Shown: in pieces, positions 38,019 to 47,751 of the stretch
Position numbering within the stretch: position 1 is the stretch's first letter
Layout: each line of letters starts with the position of its first letter
Assembly: GCF_041438805.1 (NCBI RefSeq)
Contig: NZ_CP109190.1
Location: 3,286,001-3,350,000, forward strand
Source of the DNA: Streptomyces sp. NBC_01707
GTDB taxonomy: Bacteria > Actinomycetota > Actinomycetes > Streptomycetales > Streptomycetaceae
Reading direction: 5' to 3'
Length of the DNA: 64,000 bases
Program-made: the position numbers and the translations under genes
Notes under the pieces: model-generated
Seen by the model: only the letters and a program-made list of their open reading frames with translations
What the model was told of the DNA's origin: nothing
The model's database searches: none

Positions 38019-38468
38019 TCAACGACCGTGGGTGTCCCACCACCCGGTCAACTCCTCGACACGAGCATCGAAGTGACGGTCGAGGAACGACATGGGGGCC
38101 GCCAGGGGCAGGCGTCCGCCCGTCACCAGCGAGATACTCACCCGGCGCACTCCGACGCTGCGCCGAACGTCGATGCTCGATATGTCCGCCCATGGGATGC
38201 GGCGCTCTCGTTGAGCGAACGGCGAAAAGGTCACCAGGCACTCTGGGGTAAGCCGCGCGCCCCTGCTGCGTGGCAGGATCAGAACGCCGATGACACCCGC
38301 GCCAACCGCATAGGCGCATGTGCGCAGTTCCCCGGCCGTCATGGGGTCGGCGGTCCACCGCAGCCCCAGGTAGAGCAGGCCCGTTGCCAAGGCCATCCCC
38401 AGGAGGACTGGGACAGCGACCTGCGCTGAACTCAGCCGGAAATCGATGGTTTCATCCGTGTGCCGCAC
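38019..38468 (-). CDS. Two-helix membrane protein with PH-like domain, next to the Rhs gene
   Basis: 149 residues from a GTG at 38468. Two adjacent membrane helices (VAVPVLLGMALATGLLYLGL, TCAYAVGAGVIGVLILP) are followed by a beta-rich segment (RERRIPWADISSIDVRRSVG, VRRVSISLVTGGRLPLAAPM) like the bacterial PH domains of small membrane proteins. Its place directly downstream of the Rhs toxin tip makes it a candidate immunity protein, and a membrane immunity protein would suit a membrane-active toxin. Against this, a very strong hairpin separates the two genes. Confidence 0.65.
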   Translation of the reverse strand: MRHTDETIDFRLSSAQVAVPVLLGMALATGLLYLGLRWTADPMTAGELRTCAYAVGAGVIGVLILPRSRGARLTPECLVTFSPFAQRERRIPWADISSIDVRRSVGVRRVSISLVTGGRLPLAAPMSFLDRHFDARVEELTGWWDTHGR

Positions 38469-38495
38469 GCGGCATCACATCCTTCCTCGGGGCGG

Positions 38496-38539
38496 TAGGA
38501 CGTGGGGGTGGTCCCGACCGGGACCACCCCCACGTCCTA
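38496..38539 (-). terminator. 20-bp perfect hairpin after the Rhs gene
   Basis: Bases 38496-38515 pair without mismatch with 38520-38539 around a four-base loop GACC. It lies six bases after the Rhs stop codon on the minus strand and should end that transcript before the 38468 gene. Confidence 0.9.
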
Positions 38540-38544
38540 TTCAG

Positions 38545-41500
38545 TTATCTCTTGCAGTTGCGGTTTCTCTTACTCACGTTGCCGGGCCGTGCCCAGCCCC
38601 AGACGCCACCCCAGCCGACGGTGGCACCCATCTGCCAGGTGAAGCACCCGCCCCGCTCCGCCGCGGCGTTGACATGGTGGATTGCCCACCATGTGTAGGC
38701 CCAGGCGAGCACGACGCACACGCCGATCGCAACGGGGTGGGTGAGCCGGCTGCACAGGAACGCCTCGGCGAGTGCCACACCAGCTCCACCCATCGTGCCG
38801 ATGTCTTCCTTGAGGATCTTGGTGTGGAAGCGGGTGACGTAGAACTTGCACGAGAACGTGTAGCCGCTCCACCCCCAGTTGGTACCGCACTTGCGTACGT
38901 ACGCTGCCCGACCGGAGGGGTCGAATTGGTTGCCCGGATCCTGGTTCGCGTAGTCGTACGCCGTCGCCGAACCGCCGTACACCGGGTCCGAGGTGAGGAA
39001 GCGCCCCGTGGCAGGGTTGTACATCCGAGCGCCCATCAGCATGGTGCCGGACACTGTCTCCGAGGAGCGCTCTTGGCCGCCGAGCCACCCGTAGCGCGCG
39101 GACTGCTGACCGGTGCGCGGGTTTCCGAACTCGTCGGCGTCCAGGGCCACCGGTGCCTTGGATGTGTCGAGCGGGAGCAGCATTGCCACATCGCCGTGGA
39201 TGTTGGTGAGCTGGAGAACCACGTTACCGGTCTTGCTTGTGGTGGCCGCCAGTGTCCCCGTCGCGGAGGTGATGTTGCGGGTCACCGTGCCGGCGGTGTC
39301 CTCCGTGATCCAGCGCGGGCTGTCGCCGTCACCGCTGTAGTGGTTGACCTTGGAGCCGGTCTGGGTCCAGCTGGTGCCGCTGCCGGTTTCAGTTTTCCAC
39401 GAGCGGTAGCGCAGAGCGGAGTCCAGCTGCCAGGTCTGGCGCTGGGTGCCGGCCGTCTGCTGGTAGGCGAGATCGTTGGCGTAGTAGGCGGTGGTGCTGC
39501 CCGGGGCGACCGTGGTGCGGCCCAGGTTGTCGTACGTGTAGCCGGCGTTGACGATGCGGTCAGCGCTGTCGTACGTGGATGTGGCGGTGGTGCCTCCCGT
39601 TGTCGGGCAATCGGTGCCGGGGGCGGCGACCGCGCTGGTGAGCGTCTTGCGGTTGCTCCGGCTGTCGAAGCCGTACGTCCTCCGGGTGCAGACCGTGTCG
39701 GCGGTGTCGTCGACCCTCTGCAGGCGGCCGGCCGCGTCGTAGCCGTAGGACTGGTCGGACCAGCCCGCGTGGGCGGCGACCTGGCCGTCTGCCGTCTGGG
39801 TCACGACGTCCGTGTAGACGGTCGTGCCGTCGCTGTCCCGTGTGTAGGTACGGGCTGCGGTGGCACCGGTGGGGTCTGTGCCGATGCTGAGGGTGTACCC
39901 GCCGGGTAGCTTCTCAGTGCTGACTAGACCATCCGCGTCGTAGGTCACCTGGGAGGCGCCGGCGACGGAGTCGCTGGTTGCCGTGGCCATGCCGCGAGGC
40001 TCGGCCGCGTGGTCGTAGGTGAGAGTGGTGGTTGACGGCGTGTTGTCGGTGATCTTGACCGGCAGGCCGAGCAGGTCGTAGTCCGTCGTGGTGATGCCGC
40101 CGTCGGCATCGGTGTAGGAGATCTGGCGGCCCAGTTTGTCGTAGGTTCGGGTCAGCGTGCCCCCGGTCGAGGATGTGGTCTTCACAGGGCGGCCGGTGGA
40201 TGCGTCGTACTCGGTGGTCGCCTCGGGTACGACCTGGCCGATCCCGGCAGTGATCGTGACCTTGGTCGGTCGTCCCGCCTCGTCGTAGGCGGTGGTGGTG
40301 GTGCGGGTTGTCCCGTTGGCGGTCTCGGTGACCTTGGCCGGGGTGCCCCACCAGTTGTACTCGGTGGTGGTCGTGGGCAGCTGTGACGGGTTGGAACCGC
40401 CGCCGGTGATGGCACCGCCCGGGCCGGTCGAACAGACTTGGTCGGCCCACTCGGGGCGGCCCTGGCAGGTGCCGGTGCCGGTCGCGGACCAATAGGTTGT
40501 CACCCGGGTCGCAGCGTCCGTACCCGAAGCGCCAGGCAGCAGCTGCTTGGTAGTACGGCCCTGGGCGTCGTACTCAGTCTTTTCGGTGATGGCCAGTCCG
40601 GCCGGGTCCTTGATTCTCTGGGTGGGCAGACCCTTGGCCCAGTCGTAGACCGTCTGCGTCACCTTGGTCTCTCCTTGGACGGTCGGGTGCTCACGCACCT
40701 GGGCGCCCGTGGTGACCTTGGTGATCTGGTCCTTGACCTTGGCGGTGCCGTCGGTGGGGCGGCCCGCGTCGTACTCGTTGACCGTCCAGGAGCGGGCGGT
40801 GACGGAGGTACCGGCGGGGACCAGGACAGTCGAGCCGGACTTCAGGTCGGCCGAGAGGTCGATCCGGTGCAGCGGGCCGAATACCTCAAGGGCACGGGTA
40901 CCGCTGCTGTCGAACACCGTGGCGGTGGACAGCAGGTCCGCGCGCTCAGCGGCCGGAAGCTGAGCAATGCCCAGCTCGGCCTGCTTGGTGCGGTCCGAGG
41001 CGGTCAGGCCGAGGGCCAGCGAACGGTTGGCCGCGGTCAGCTCGCGCACGGTGTTGCCGAACTGGTCCTCCTCCATGCTGGTGACGTGGCCGCCGGGGGC
41101 GGCCGTGTTCACCTTTTGGCCGGACACTCCAAGATAGTGCACCCCGGCACGGTCGTAGGCGGTCGCGGTGAGGGCGTCGCCCGAGTGCGCCGAAGGGACG
41201 CTATCGGGAGGGAAGACAGCAGTGGCGTCAGTGGGTTCCTCCAGCTGACCCCAGGTACGGACATCCGCTGCACCCATGGCGTACGGGGCCTTCGCGCCGG
41301 TCAGCGGCACGTCGTAGACGACAGCGGTGGTAGCGGTGCCTTCCTCGACATTCGCGGTGCCTTGCTTGAGGCCGGAACGCGATGCCTTGAGCAGCATGCC
41401 TTCACCGGCTGTGGCGGAGTTGCCCGCCTTGCCGTAGGTGAAGGTCCAGGGGAGCTCGCCCGCTGGGGTGAACCCGGTGACCCGGCCCTCCGTGTCGTAG

Positions 41501-44500
41501 CTGTACTCGGTCTTCAGAGCAGGGCTGATCTGCGGGTTCCAAGCCTGGCGCAGACGGCCATCGATATCGTAAGCGTAGGTCTGCACCGTCTTGGAGGTAG
41601 CCGTGGCCGCGCCGGGCTCGGTGGACCACAGCCGGATCTCCTTCACCTGGCCGGTGAAGTCGCCGAAGACGAGACTGGTCGCGGTGGTGGAGTTCGCGTA
41701 GACGTACTCCAGCACCCGGCAGCCCTTTGTGGCCGGATCCGACGTGCAGGAGCCGGCGCTCGCCGCCGAGGTCGGCGATGTGATGCGCTTGGGACGCGCA
41801 TACGTCTCGCTGCCGACGACGATGGTCTCGGAGAGCGTGGTCGTCGTGGAGTTGGTCAGGCCGTCCTGCACGATGCTGGAGACCTGCCAGGTGGCGACGT
41901 CTGGGTCGGTTTTGGTGAAGGAAGTGACCGTGCCCTGGTTGTCGGTGAGCGTGAAGGACCCGGCGACACTGCCGGTGAGCACGAGTTGCTCCGCTCCCGG
42001 TTCGGAAATCCAGCCGGTCTTGGCGGCATTCGCAGTGAAGTGGACCGAGTCGCCTCCAGCCGTCACTACATCGACCGCGGTGTCGGAGACCCTGCGGACG
42101 TAGGTGTAGTCGGACTCGACCCGCTCCGCGGTGACTCCGGAGACCCACTCCTTGCCGAAGATGGCCGCCTGGCCCTCCTGCTCGGACCCCTGTCCGGGGG
42201 TACGGGAGGAGGCCGTACGGGAGACCGACAGACCCAAGGCCGAGACGTCGTCGCCGGAGAGGGCGTAGTCGCCGGTCAGCAGGTTGAGCGAGCCGGGCCC
42301 GATTTCATCCGTGTCGGCCCCTTCCGCGTTGCGGTCGATGACCGCGGTGAGCGGCTGGGTGCTGCCCGCGGCGCTATTGGGACCGGTGAAGTCGGCCTTG
42401 ATCTCGACTGTGCCGTCGGGGTCTACGGTGTCAGTGGCGTTCCAGACCAGTGCAGCGTTCTTGCCGGCCGTGAGCGGGACAGGCCAGTTCGTCAGTGGCG
42501 TACCGCCGGAGGTGACGTCCCCAGCAGGGATCACGGTCCAGGCGTCAGCCTCGGAGCGGCGCCAGGAAAAGGAAACCTTGTCGTACTTGGATCCATCGGC
42601 CTCCGCAACGAGCGGAAGCCGCCGCGCCGAGATCTCACCCTCGCTCGGCTGGACGAATCCGCCGGGGCCCGCGTGGAAGGTGTAGTCGATGGCCTCGGAC
42701 TTGTTGTCCGCCTTGTCGACCGCGCGGACCTGCAGGGTATGGGTGCCGTCCTTGGGTGGGGCGATGGATATCGCCTTCGCTCCAGAAGCACCACCGGTGG
42801 CGACCTTGGTCCAGGTCGTCCCGTCCAGGGACCACTCAAGCCAGTTGTGATCACCGCCGGTCGGCGGAGTCACGTTGAACACGCCAGCCTGACCTGCACC
42901 CTTGACCCACGCGTTCGACGGGTAGTCCGTCGATGTGACCGCGGTCGGGGCGGACGGCGCCGTCGTGTCGACCATGAAGGTCTTCCAGGCCGACCAGCCG
43001 AGGTTGTAGTGCGCACCGTCGTAGGGCGAGGTGCGGAACTTGTACGTCTTGCCGTTGGTCAGCACCCCGGCCGGGACGGTCACCGAGGCGACCTGGCCAG
43101 AGGGGACGTACGGCGAGACGATGACGTCGCCGACCTGGGTGTCAGTGGCACTGTCGAAGATCTGGAAGGTGCCATTGACCTTGTCACCATTGGCGTCGAC
43201 GAAGGTATCCCGCAGCGTCGGCCTCAGCGTGTTGACCACATACGAGCCGCTGTAGGAGAAATACGGCGGGCCGGCCTCCTGCTTTGTGCCCGTGCGGGGC
43301 CGGTAGTTGTAGGTGACGACCAGCTTGGGCGGGTTGGACGCGGCGTTGGCGGAATTCACTCGTTTCCACTGCGCGGTGGGCGTCTCGCTGGTGGCGCGTA
43401 GGCCCATGTGCCCACGGGTGGCCTTGGCCGATGCCCATTCCTGCACCAAGGTGTCGACGTCGGCATTGATCCAGCCGTCCGGGGCCGAGGTGCAGGCGGG
43501 ATTGCCCTTGGTCTCGGTGGATGTGGCCTTCTTCGCCGTCATGACCGGCCGGTTCGTCCACCGGCTAGCGGTCGTCGCCGCGGGCGAGGACCAGACCTCC
43601 CACGGCTGCGCCGTGCAGTCCACATTGCCGGAGTGGAAGTTCCACAGGCTCAGTTTCGCGTCCAGGATCAGCGCGTCCTGGATCGGTGCGGTGTCCCAGG
43701 AGATGAAGGACTGCGCGATACGCGGAGTCCCGTCGCCGTTGACCGTTCCCGGGTTGCCGAGGTCCAGCTCGACGTCGGTTGACCAGTCGACGGTTTCGCC
43801 CTGCTGAACATAGGTGTCGAAGACGTTGCCCAGCGAAGAGGTGGAAGGATCCACTGTCACCGGATACTTCGTCTTCGGATCAGCCAGGAAGCCCGCGTCC
43901 GGCGTGATGACGAGGTCGACCCCGCCCTTGGCCTTGACGGCCTTCATGGCGACCTTGGCCCGGTTGGTGTGCTCACCGGACACCTTGTCGACCGAGGCGT
44001 CCCACATCACCGGAGCTGGCATGACGGCCTGCTTCTTGCTCTTCTTGTCGGTGAAGAGCAGGCTGCCGTTCGCCTGTTGCGCCACTTTAAGACCCTTGGT
44101 CCTCAGCGGCAGCGTATAGGTGTAGCCGTCGATGACAGGCTTCTGCTTGATTTCGACGAACTGCTCGAACCCGGTACGGGTCGCCTCGACGACCACGTCC
44201 GCGCCGGGGACAGCGTTCACATATTCGGCACGAGTGCCGTCAAGCTTCGGCGCGGGCAAGCCGCCCTTCCACTGCAAGGTGATCTGCCGATCACCCTCAC
44301 CCAGCGTCACCAGATCGGTGGCCTTGGTTGCCTGAGCGGCCTTCAGGGAAGCAGCCGGGGCCCCAGTCTTCCCTGCCAGCCTCAGACCACGGGGGTGAGC
44401 CTTAGGCTCGACCGTGCCATCGGCATGGCTGAACAGGTCCAGGTCGACGTCACGCCAGTCGCCGGTTGCCTCGTCCCGGAACCGGACCGGTCCCGCCGTC

Positions 44501-44808
44501 AGCTCGGTCGTGAGCGAACCGTCCTTGTTCACCCACGTCGTCGAAGTCTCGGTGCGCTCCGACAGCGCCTCGACACGCTTCCCCGACAATCGCGCCGCCA
44601 CGCGGGCAGACAGGACGTCCGCCGCTTGAGTGGCCGTCGGCTTCTTCGTCGCGGACGGGACTGACTTGCCTCGATCGGCGGCCAACACGGGAGAAGAACC
44701 GTCGAGCAGTGTGACAGTCAGGGCTACGGCGAGACTGCCCGTTATGAAGGGCAGGCTCCTCCCGAACCGCTGTCGTCCGCGCCGTCTTCGCACGGGTCTA
44801 CGAACCGT
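38545..44808 (-). CDS. Secreted Rhs/YD-repeat polymorphic-toxin protein
   Basis: 2087 residues from the ATG at 44808 with AGGAG about ten bases upstream. A twin-basic N-terminus and signal sequence (GSLAVALTVTLLDGSSPVLA, cleavage near AADRG) send it out of the cell. A DNRLRE/carbohydrate-binding-like part follows (about residues 340-510, with TYNYRP at its end), then fibronectin-like and long YD repeats (about 1150-1850; TEYDAQGRTTKQLLPG, TYDKLGRQISYTDADGG), and the Rhs core motif YNPATGRFLTSDPVYGGSAT with DYANQDPGNQFDPSG. The last 110 residues after the core are the variable toxin tip: cysteine-containing, with a hydrophobic stretch (AIGVCVVLAWAYTWWAIHHV). The tip matches no nuclease or deaminase pattern known to me and may act on membranes. 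Confidence 0.9.
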   Translation of the reverse strand, partial: TVRRPVRRRRGRQRFGRSLPFITGSLAVALTVTLLDGSSPVLAADRGKSVPSATKKPTATQAADVLSARVAARLSGKRVEALSERTETSTTWVNKDGSLTTELTAGPVRFRDEATGDWRDVDLDLFSHADGTVEPKAHPRGLRLAGKTGAPAASLKAAQATKATDLVTLGEGDRQITLQWKGGLPAPKLDGTRAEYVNAVPGADVVVEATRTGFEQFVEIKQKPVIDGYTYTLPLRTKGLKVAQQANGSLLFTDKKSKKQAVMPAPVMWDASVDKVSGEHTNRAKVAMKAVKAKGGVDLVITPDAGFLADPKTKYPVTVDPSTSSLGNVFDTYVQQGETVDWSTDVELDLGNPGTVNGDGTPRIAQSFISWDTAPIQDALILDAKLSLWNFHSGNVDCTAQPWEVWSSPAATTASRWTNRPVMTAKKATSTETKGNPACTSAPDGWINADVDTLVQEWASAKATRGHMGLRATSETPTAQWKRVNSANAASNPPKLVVTYNYRPRTGTKQEAGPPYFSYSGSYVVNTLRPTLRDTFVDANGDKVNGTFQIFDSATDTQVGDVIVSPYVPSGQVASVTVPAGVLTNGKTYKFRTSPYDGAHYNLGWSAWKTFMVDTTAPSAPTAVTSTDYPSNAWVKGAGQAGVFNVTPPTGGDHNWLEWSLDGTTWTKVATGGASGAKAISIAPPKDGTHTLQVRAVDKADNKSEAIDYTFHAGPGGFVQPSEGEISARRLPLVAEADGSKYDKVSFSWRRSEADAWTVIPAGDVTSGGTPLTNWPVPLTAGKNAALVWNATDTVDPDGTVEIKADFTGPNSAAGSTQPLTAVIDRNAEGADTDEIGPGSLNLLTGDYALSGDDVSALGLSVSRTASSRTPGQGSEQEGQAAIFGKEWVSGVTAERVESDYTYVRRVSDTAVDVVTAGGDSVHFTANAAKTGWISEPGAEQLVLTGSVAGSFTLTDNQGTVTSFTKTDPDVATWQVSSIVQDGLTNSTTTTLSETIVVGSETYARPKRITSPTSAASAGSCTSDPATKGCRVLEYVYANSTTATSLVFGDFTGQVKEIRLWSTEPGAATATSKTVQTYAYDIDGRLRQAWNPQISPALKTEYSYDTEGRVTGFTPAGELPWTFTYGKAGNSATAGEGMLLKASRSGLKQGTANVEEGTATTAVVYDVPLTGAKAPYAMGAADVRTWGQLEEPTDATAVFPPDSVPSAHSGDALTATAYDRAGVHYLGVSGQKVNTAAPGGHVTSMEEDQFGNTVRELTAANRSLALGLTASDRTKQAELGIAQLPAAERADLLSTATVFDSSGTRALEVFGPLHRIDLSADLKSGSTVLVPAGTSVTARSWTVNEYDAGRPTDGTAKVKDQITKVTTGAQVREHPTVQGETKVTQTVYDWAKGLPTQRIKDPAGLAITEKTEYDAQGRTTKQLLPGASGTDAATRVTTYWSATGTGTCQGRPEWADQVCSTGPGGAITGGGSNPSQLPTTTTEYNWWGTPAKVTETANGTTRTTTTAYDEAGRPTKVTITAGIGQVVPEATTEYDASTGRPVKTTSSTGGTLTRTYDKLGRQISYTDADGGITTTDYDLLGLPVKITDNTPSTTTLTYDHAAEPRGMATATSDSVAGASQVTYDADGLVSTEKLPGGYTLSIGTDPTGATAARTYTRDSDGTTVYTDVVTQTADGQVAAHAGWSDQSYGYDAAGRLQRVDDTADTVCTRRTYGFDSRSNRKTLTSAVAAPGTDCPTTGGTTATSTYDSADRIVNAGYTYDNLGRTTVAPGSTTAYYANDLAYQQTAGTQRQTWQLDSALRYRSWKTETGSGTSWTQTGSKVNHYSGDGDSPRWITEDTAGTVTRNITSATGTLAATTSKTGNVVLQLTNIHGDVAMLLPLDTSKAPVALDADEFGNPRTGQQSARYGWLGGQERSSETVSGTMLMGARMYNPATGRFLTSDPVYGGSATAYDYANQDPGNQFDPSGRAAYVRKCGTNWGWSGYTFSCKFYVTRFHTKILKEDIGTMGGAGVALAEAFLCSRLTHPVAIGVCVVLAWAYTWWAIHHVNAAAERGGCFTWQMGATVGWGGVWGWARPGNVSKRNRNCKR

Positions 44809-45012
44809 CATGTCTTTCGCACTCCTACACATTCAACGGCATCACATCTGTGATCTTGACGTGAACATAGCGAGGAGGAAAAGATCCACAACCGGAGCAA
44901 GCCAAGGCAAGATCGACTAACAAGGTTCCCGAGTCTCTAGTGACCTTCCTCACAGTTCACTAGCAAGGTCGGCGGCCGCAATCGCACCCGGTGCCATACA
45001 CGGGAGAGATAG

Positions 45013-45283
45013 ATGAGTCGTACTGCTCCGATGCCTCGCAGGCTCGAAGAGTTGGCTGAGTACAACGCGGCAATACACCAGCGGTGCACGACGCAGAGGC
45101 CGGACCTTGGGGAGAACGCGTTCGTGGTCGAGTTCGTGGCCCCGGAATCTCTCACGGTTCACCAAGGACGCCCGTAAGAAAGCTTTGCAGGAGGAGTTCA
45201 ACGTCGGGTCGCGGCGGCAGATCGGGGCTAACGGGCTCGTTGTCGTCGAGGTACCTGGTCGGGGTAGCGGTGTGTTCGCCTGA
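45013..45283 (+). pseudogene. Small gene with a frameshift, divergent from Rhs
   Basis: MPRRLEELAEYNAAIHQRCT and ENAFVVEFVAPESL in one frame pass near 45155 by a one-base shift into SRFTKDARKKALQEEFNVGS and then GLVVVEVPGRGSGVFA. Joined it would be about 90 residues. I do not recognise it. The next feature downstream is the third copy of the hairpin element, as the HTH gene precedes copy 1. Confidence 0.45.
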
Positions 45284-45287
45284 CTTC

Positions 45288-45379
45288 GGTAGCGCTCGGC
45301 CCCTGCGGGATTGCGTGGCTGGGCGGCGTGGACGCTGCCCAGCGGTACGGGCTCCAACCGTGCGCGGGAGCGTGCTACC
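45288..45379 (+). ncRNA. Candidate structured element, copy 3
   Basis: GGTAGC (45288-45293) pairs with GCTACC (45374-45379) as a closing stem. The inner hairpin CTGGGCGGC (45319-45327) pairs with GCTGCCCAG (45334-45342): relative to copies 1 and 2 the second pair has changed from C-G to T-A on both sides, and an inner pair became G-T. It lies between convergent genes, so it may act as a terminator. Confidence 0.45.
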
Positions 45380-45419
45380 CGTGGTCAAGTGGGGCCGGGT
45401 TCGCCAGGTGGCCAAACGG

Positions 45420-46292
45420 CTAAGCGGGCGACAGTTCCGTTACTCCGTCTCCGGTTGCTGCCGTGGCGAGATGCTGGCCAGCGGACGACACCATGAGCTC
45501 GATGGACTCCTTGATGGCCTTCGCATTGAAAGCGATACCGATGTTGAGCTCTTGGGCGAACTTGACGTGCGCAGTCGCTGCAACCTCCTCGGCGACCGGG
45601 AGTTGTGCGTTCCGGAGCATCGTCTGGGCGATGATTCCGACCAGTGCGATTCGGCTGCCAGCGGTGATCACATTCGGGCCCGAACGGTAGGTCCCTTGGT
45701 TGAACAGGAACACGGGGCTGCCGCTACTTCCCCCGAAGACCGATCCGTCGACGAGGAACATGGGCTTGCCGCCGAAGTCCAGTTGGAGGGGCGTTGCGGT
45801 GATGCCGCGCCGCGCGATGGGGGTGAAGTTCATGGGGTCGCGGTGTCCGTTGGGGTATCCGACGAACGTGATTTCCTCGATCGCGTCGGTGTAGAGGTCG
45901 GGTAGCTCCGTCGCGAGGAGGGACAGGGGCAGGGCCTGGATGAACAGTTTGTTTGCGAGCAGCAGGAGGGTCGGGGCGAGGGGCATGACCGCAATGTCGA
46001 CCGTGGGGTCGGGGTGCCCGACGTACATGGTCGGCGGCAGATCGACAGCTACGGCCTGACCCAGATCCGGCACATTCGCTTCCGGCTTCCTGGGGATGAA
46101 GTGCGCCACCAGCTGCTGCGCACCGGCGAGGACGTGCTTGTTGGTCACGAGCATTGGGCACTGATCGCCGTTCTCCAGGCTGGCGGTCATGATGAAGCCC
46201 GTGCCGACGCTGGCACTCTTCGCGCCGTGGTTCTCTATTCGAACAGTGGCGAAGAACAGCATCTTCGCGATCGTGTCGATGTTCACCGCCAC
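45420..46292 (-). CDS. Trypsin-like serine protease beside the ABC-3C operon
   Basis: 290 residues from a GTG at 46292 (GTG at 46286 is also possible). A chymotrypsin-fold protease: the catalytic histidine in PMLVTNKHVLAGAQQLVAHF, the aspartate in DPTVDIAVMPLAP, and the serine in SVFGGSSGSPVFLFNQGTYR. There is no signal peptide, so it should work in the cytoplasm. It is divergent from the ABC-3C operon across 360 bases. Stand-alone cytoplasmic trypsin-like proteases recur in bacterial defence loci, where they can be activated to cut a partner; whether this one belongs to the ABC-3C system is inferred from position only. Confidence 0.88.
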   Translation of the reverse strand: MAVNIDTIAKMLFFATVRIENHGAKSASVGTGFIMTASLENGDQCPMLVTNKHVLAGAQQLVAHFIPRKPEANVPDLGQAVAVDLPPTMYVGHPDPTVDIAVMPLAPTLLLLANKLFIQALPLSLLATELPDLYTDAIEEITFVGYPNGHRDPMNFTPIARRGITATPLQLDFGGKPMFLVDGSVFGGSSGSPVFLFNQGTYRSGPNVITAGSRIALVGIIAQTMLRNAQLPVAEEVAATAHVKFAQELNIGIAFNAKAIKESIELMVSSAGQHLATAATGDGVTELSPA

Positions 46293-46653
46293 AGCATCCC
46301 ACCGGGCAACGACACCCGGTCAGGAATTCGCGAACGGCCTACTCATCGCCATCCCTTACCGGCCGCCGCCAGGTTTCGGCCTGCTGCCTAGCGGTCGGTG
46401 GCGGTGGCAGGGACGGCTGCGGCCATCGCGACCCATCCCTCGTGTCATGCCTGATCGAGGAGCGGTCCGGCACCCGAGTGCGGGACTTGGGCACTGTTGT
46501 CGGGCCAGTGTCCGGCGCAGCGGTCCGCGGCGCAGGGGTTGAGCGCGGAGGCAGCGAGCCCGGCGGCATGGGGCTCTTTTGCGCGGGACCCAATGGTGAT
46601 ATCCGTTGGCACAGCCGTTAGATCGGCGATCGTCGGGGGATATAGGGGAAAGC
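46293..46653. other. 360-base divergent region
   Basis: No gene seen. It must hold the promoters of the protease and of the ABC-3C operon; a shared regulatory site is possible but I found no clear palindrome. Confidence 0.45.
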
Positions 46654-47751
46654 ATGTCGGATCGGGAGCGCGCGCCACAGGGCGGTCCCTCAGAGCCGCC
46701 GCTGGTACTGAAGGGTCCGGCCATGCAGTTCCCCTCCATGCCTAGCCCCAAGAAGATCGTCTTCGGCTATGACCCGGACGAGTTCGAGGAGTTTGTCAAG
46801 GAGTGGATTCCTGCGCTGAACCCGCTGTACGTGCGGGTGGAGCGGCATGGCGGCAGCGGGGACCACGGGATCGACGTGGCCGGCTACCGTACACCGCAGG
46901 GCCTGGAAGGGCCGTGGGACAACTACCAGTGCAAGCGCTACAAGAGTGCCCTGAGCTGGAGTACCGCCTCGGCGGAGATGCGGAAGATGTTCGCCGGGGT
47001 TGTCCTGGGACACTTCATCCTGCCGACGCAGTACGTGTTCGTAGCTCCCGCGATCGCCCGTTCTCTTCGGCAGACTCTCGCAAAGCCGAGCGAGGCACGT
47101 GCGAGCTTCCTCCGAGGCCTATCGGGAACCACCGATGAGGTCATCACCAAGCTCACCGCCGACCAGCAGCTCCGCGTCGCGGAGCTGGCCGAGCACACGG
47201 ACTTCGCCATGTTCGTGCCGGTCGACATGGATCAGATGCTCGCTCAGCACAAGACCACCCCACTCTGGGCCACACGCTTCTCCGATGAGCTGCGCGAACG
47301 CCCCGGCATCATGCAGCCTCCTGAACAGCACGATCCGGGCGAGGCCCGCTATGTGCAGCAGCTGATGCAGGTCTATGCCGAGCGTTGGGGAGACACTGCC
47401 GACACCCTGGATCGAATCGCCCAGCACTCGAAAGCTGGCGAGCACATGCATCGGCAGCGGGTGGCGTTTTACAGCGCCGAGTCACTGCGGCGCTTCGCCC
47501 GCGACGCCTATCCTGACGGCCACTTCGATGCGGTTCTCGACGATGTCCACGTCGTCGCAGTGGAGGTGTCCGACCGTCGCTTCGAGCTGGGCTGGGACCG
47601 TCTGCAGGCTGTTCTCGCCGCGGCGGCCGGAGCCGCCGGCCTGACGGAAACAGTTCTCAGCCGCTATGTGAGGCCTCTGGACCGGGTTGGGGTATGCCAT
47701 CACTTAGCAAACGATAACCGTCTGACATGGTGCGAGGAAGGAGGAATATGA
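46654..47751 (+). CDS. ABC-3C effector with Mrr-like restriction endonuclease domain
   Basis: 365 residues from the ATG at 46654 with AGGGGA just upstream. The N-terminal half is a PD-(D/E)xK nuclease of the Mrr type: the aspartate in SGDHGIDVAGYRTPQG and the Q-x-K motif in DNYQCKRYKSALSW. The middle is helical (DEVITKLTADQQLRVAELAE). The end VRPLDRVGVCHHLANDNRLT followed by W matches the C-terminal domain shared by effectors of ABC-three-component systems, whatever their toxic domain. It is the first of three overlapping genes with a middle component and an SMC-like ATPase. Expected role: DNA cleavage on sensing invasion, damaging phage or host DNA. Confidence 0.85.
   Translation: MSDRERAPQGGPSEPPLVLKGPAMQFPSMPSPKKIVFGYDPDEFEEFVKEWIPALNPLYVRVERHGGSGDHGIDVAGYRTPQGLEGPWDNYQCKRYKSALSWSTASAEMRKMFAGVVLGHFILPTQYVFVAPAIARSLRQTLAKPSEARASFLRGLSGTTDEVITKLTADQQLRVAELAEHTDFAMFVPVDMDQMLAQHKTTPLWATRFSDELRERPGIMQPPEQHDPGEARYVQQLMQVYAERWGDTADTLDRIAQHSKAGEHMHRQRVAFYSAESLRRFARDAYPDGHFDAVLDDVHVVAVEVSDRRFELGWDRLQAVLAAAAGAAGLTETVLSRYVRPLDRVGVCHHLANDNRLTWCEEGGI

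Noticed and set aside
40438..43401. 987-codon open frame on the plus strand
   Set aside because: Antisense shadow of the Rhs gene, with composition set by the YD-repeat codons and no recognisable domain.
45420..46292. Serine protease as a secreted housekeeping enzyme
   Set aside because: No signal peptide is present, and the gene faces the ABC-3C operon inside the cargo block.
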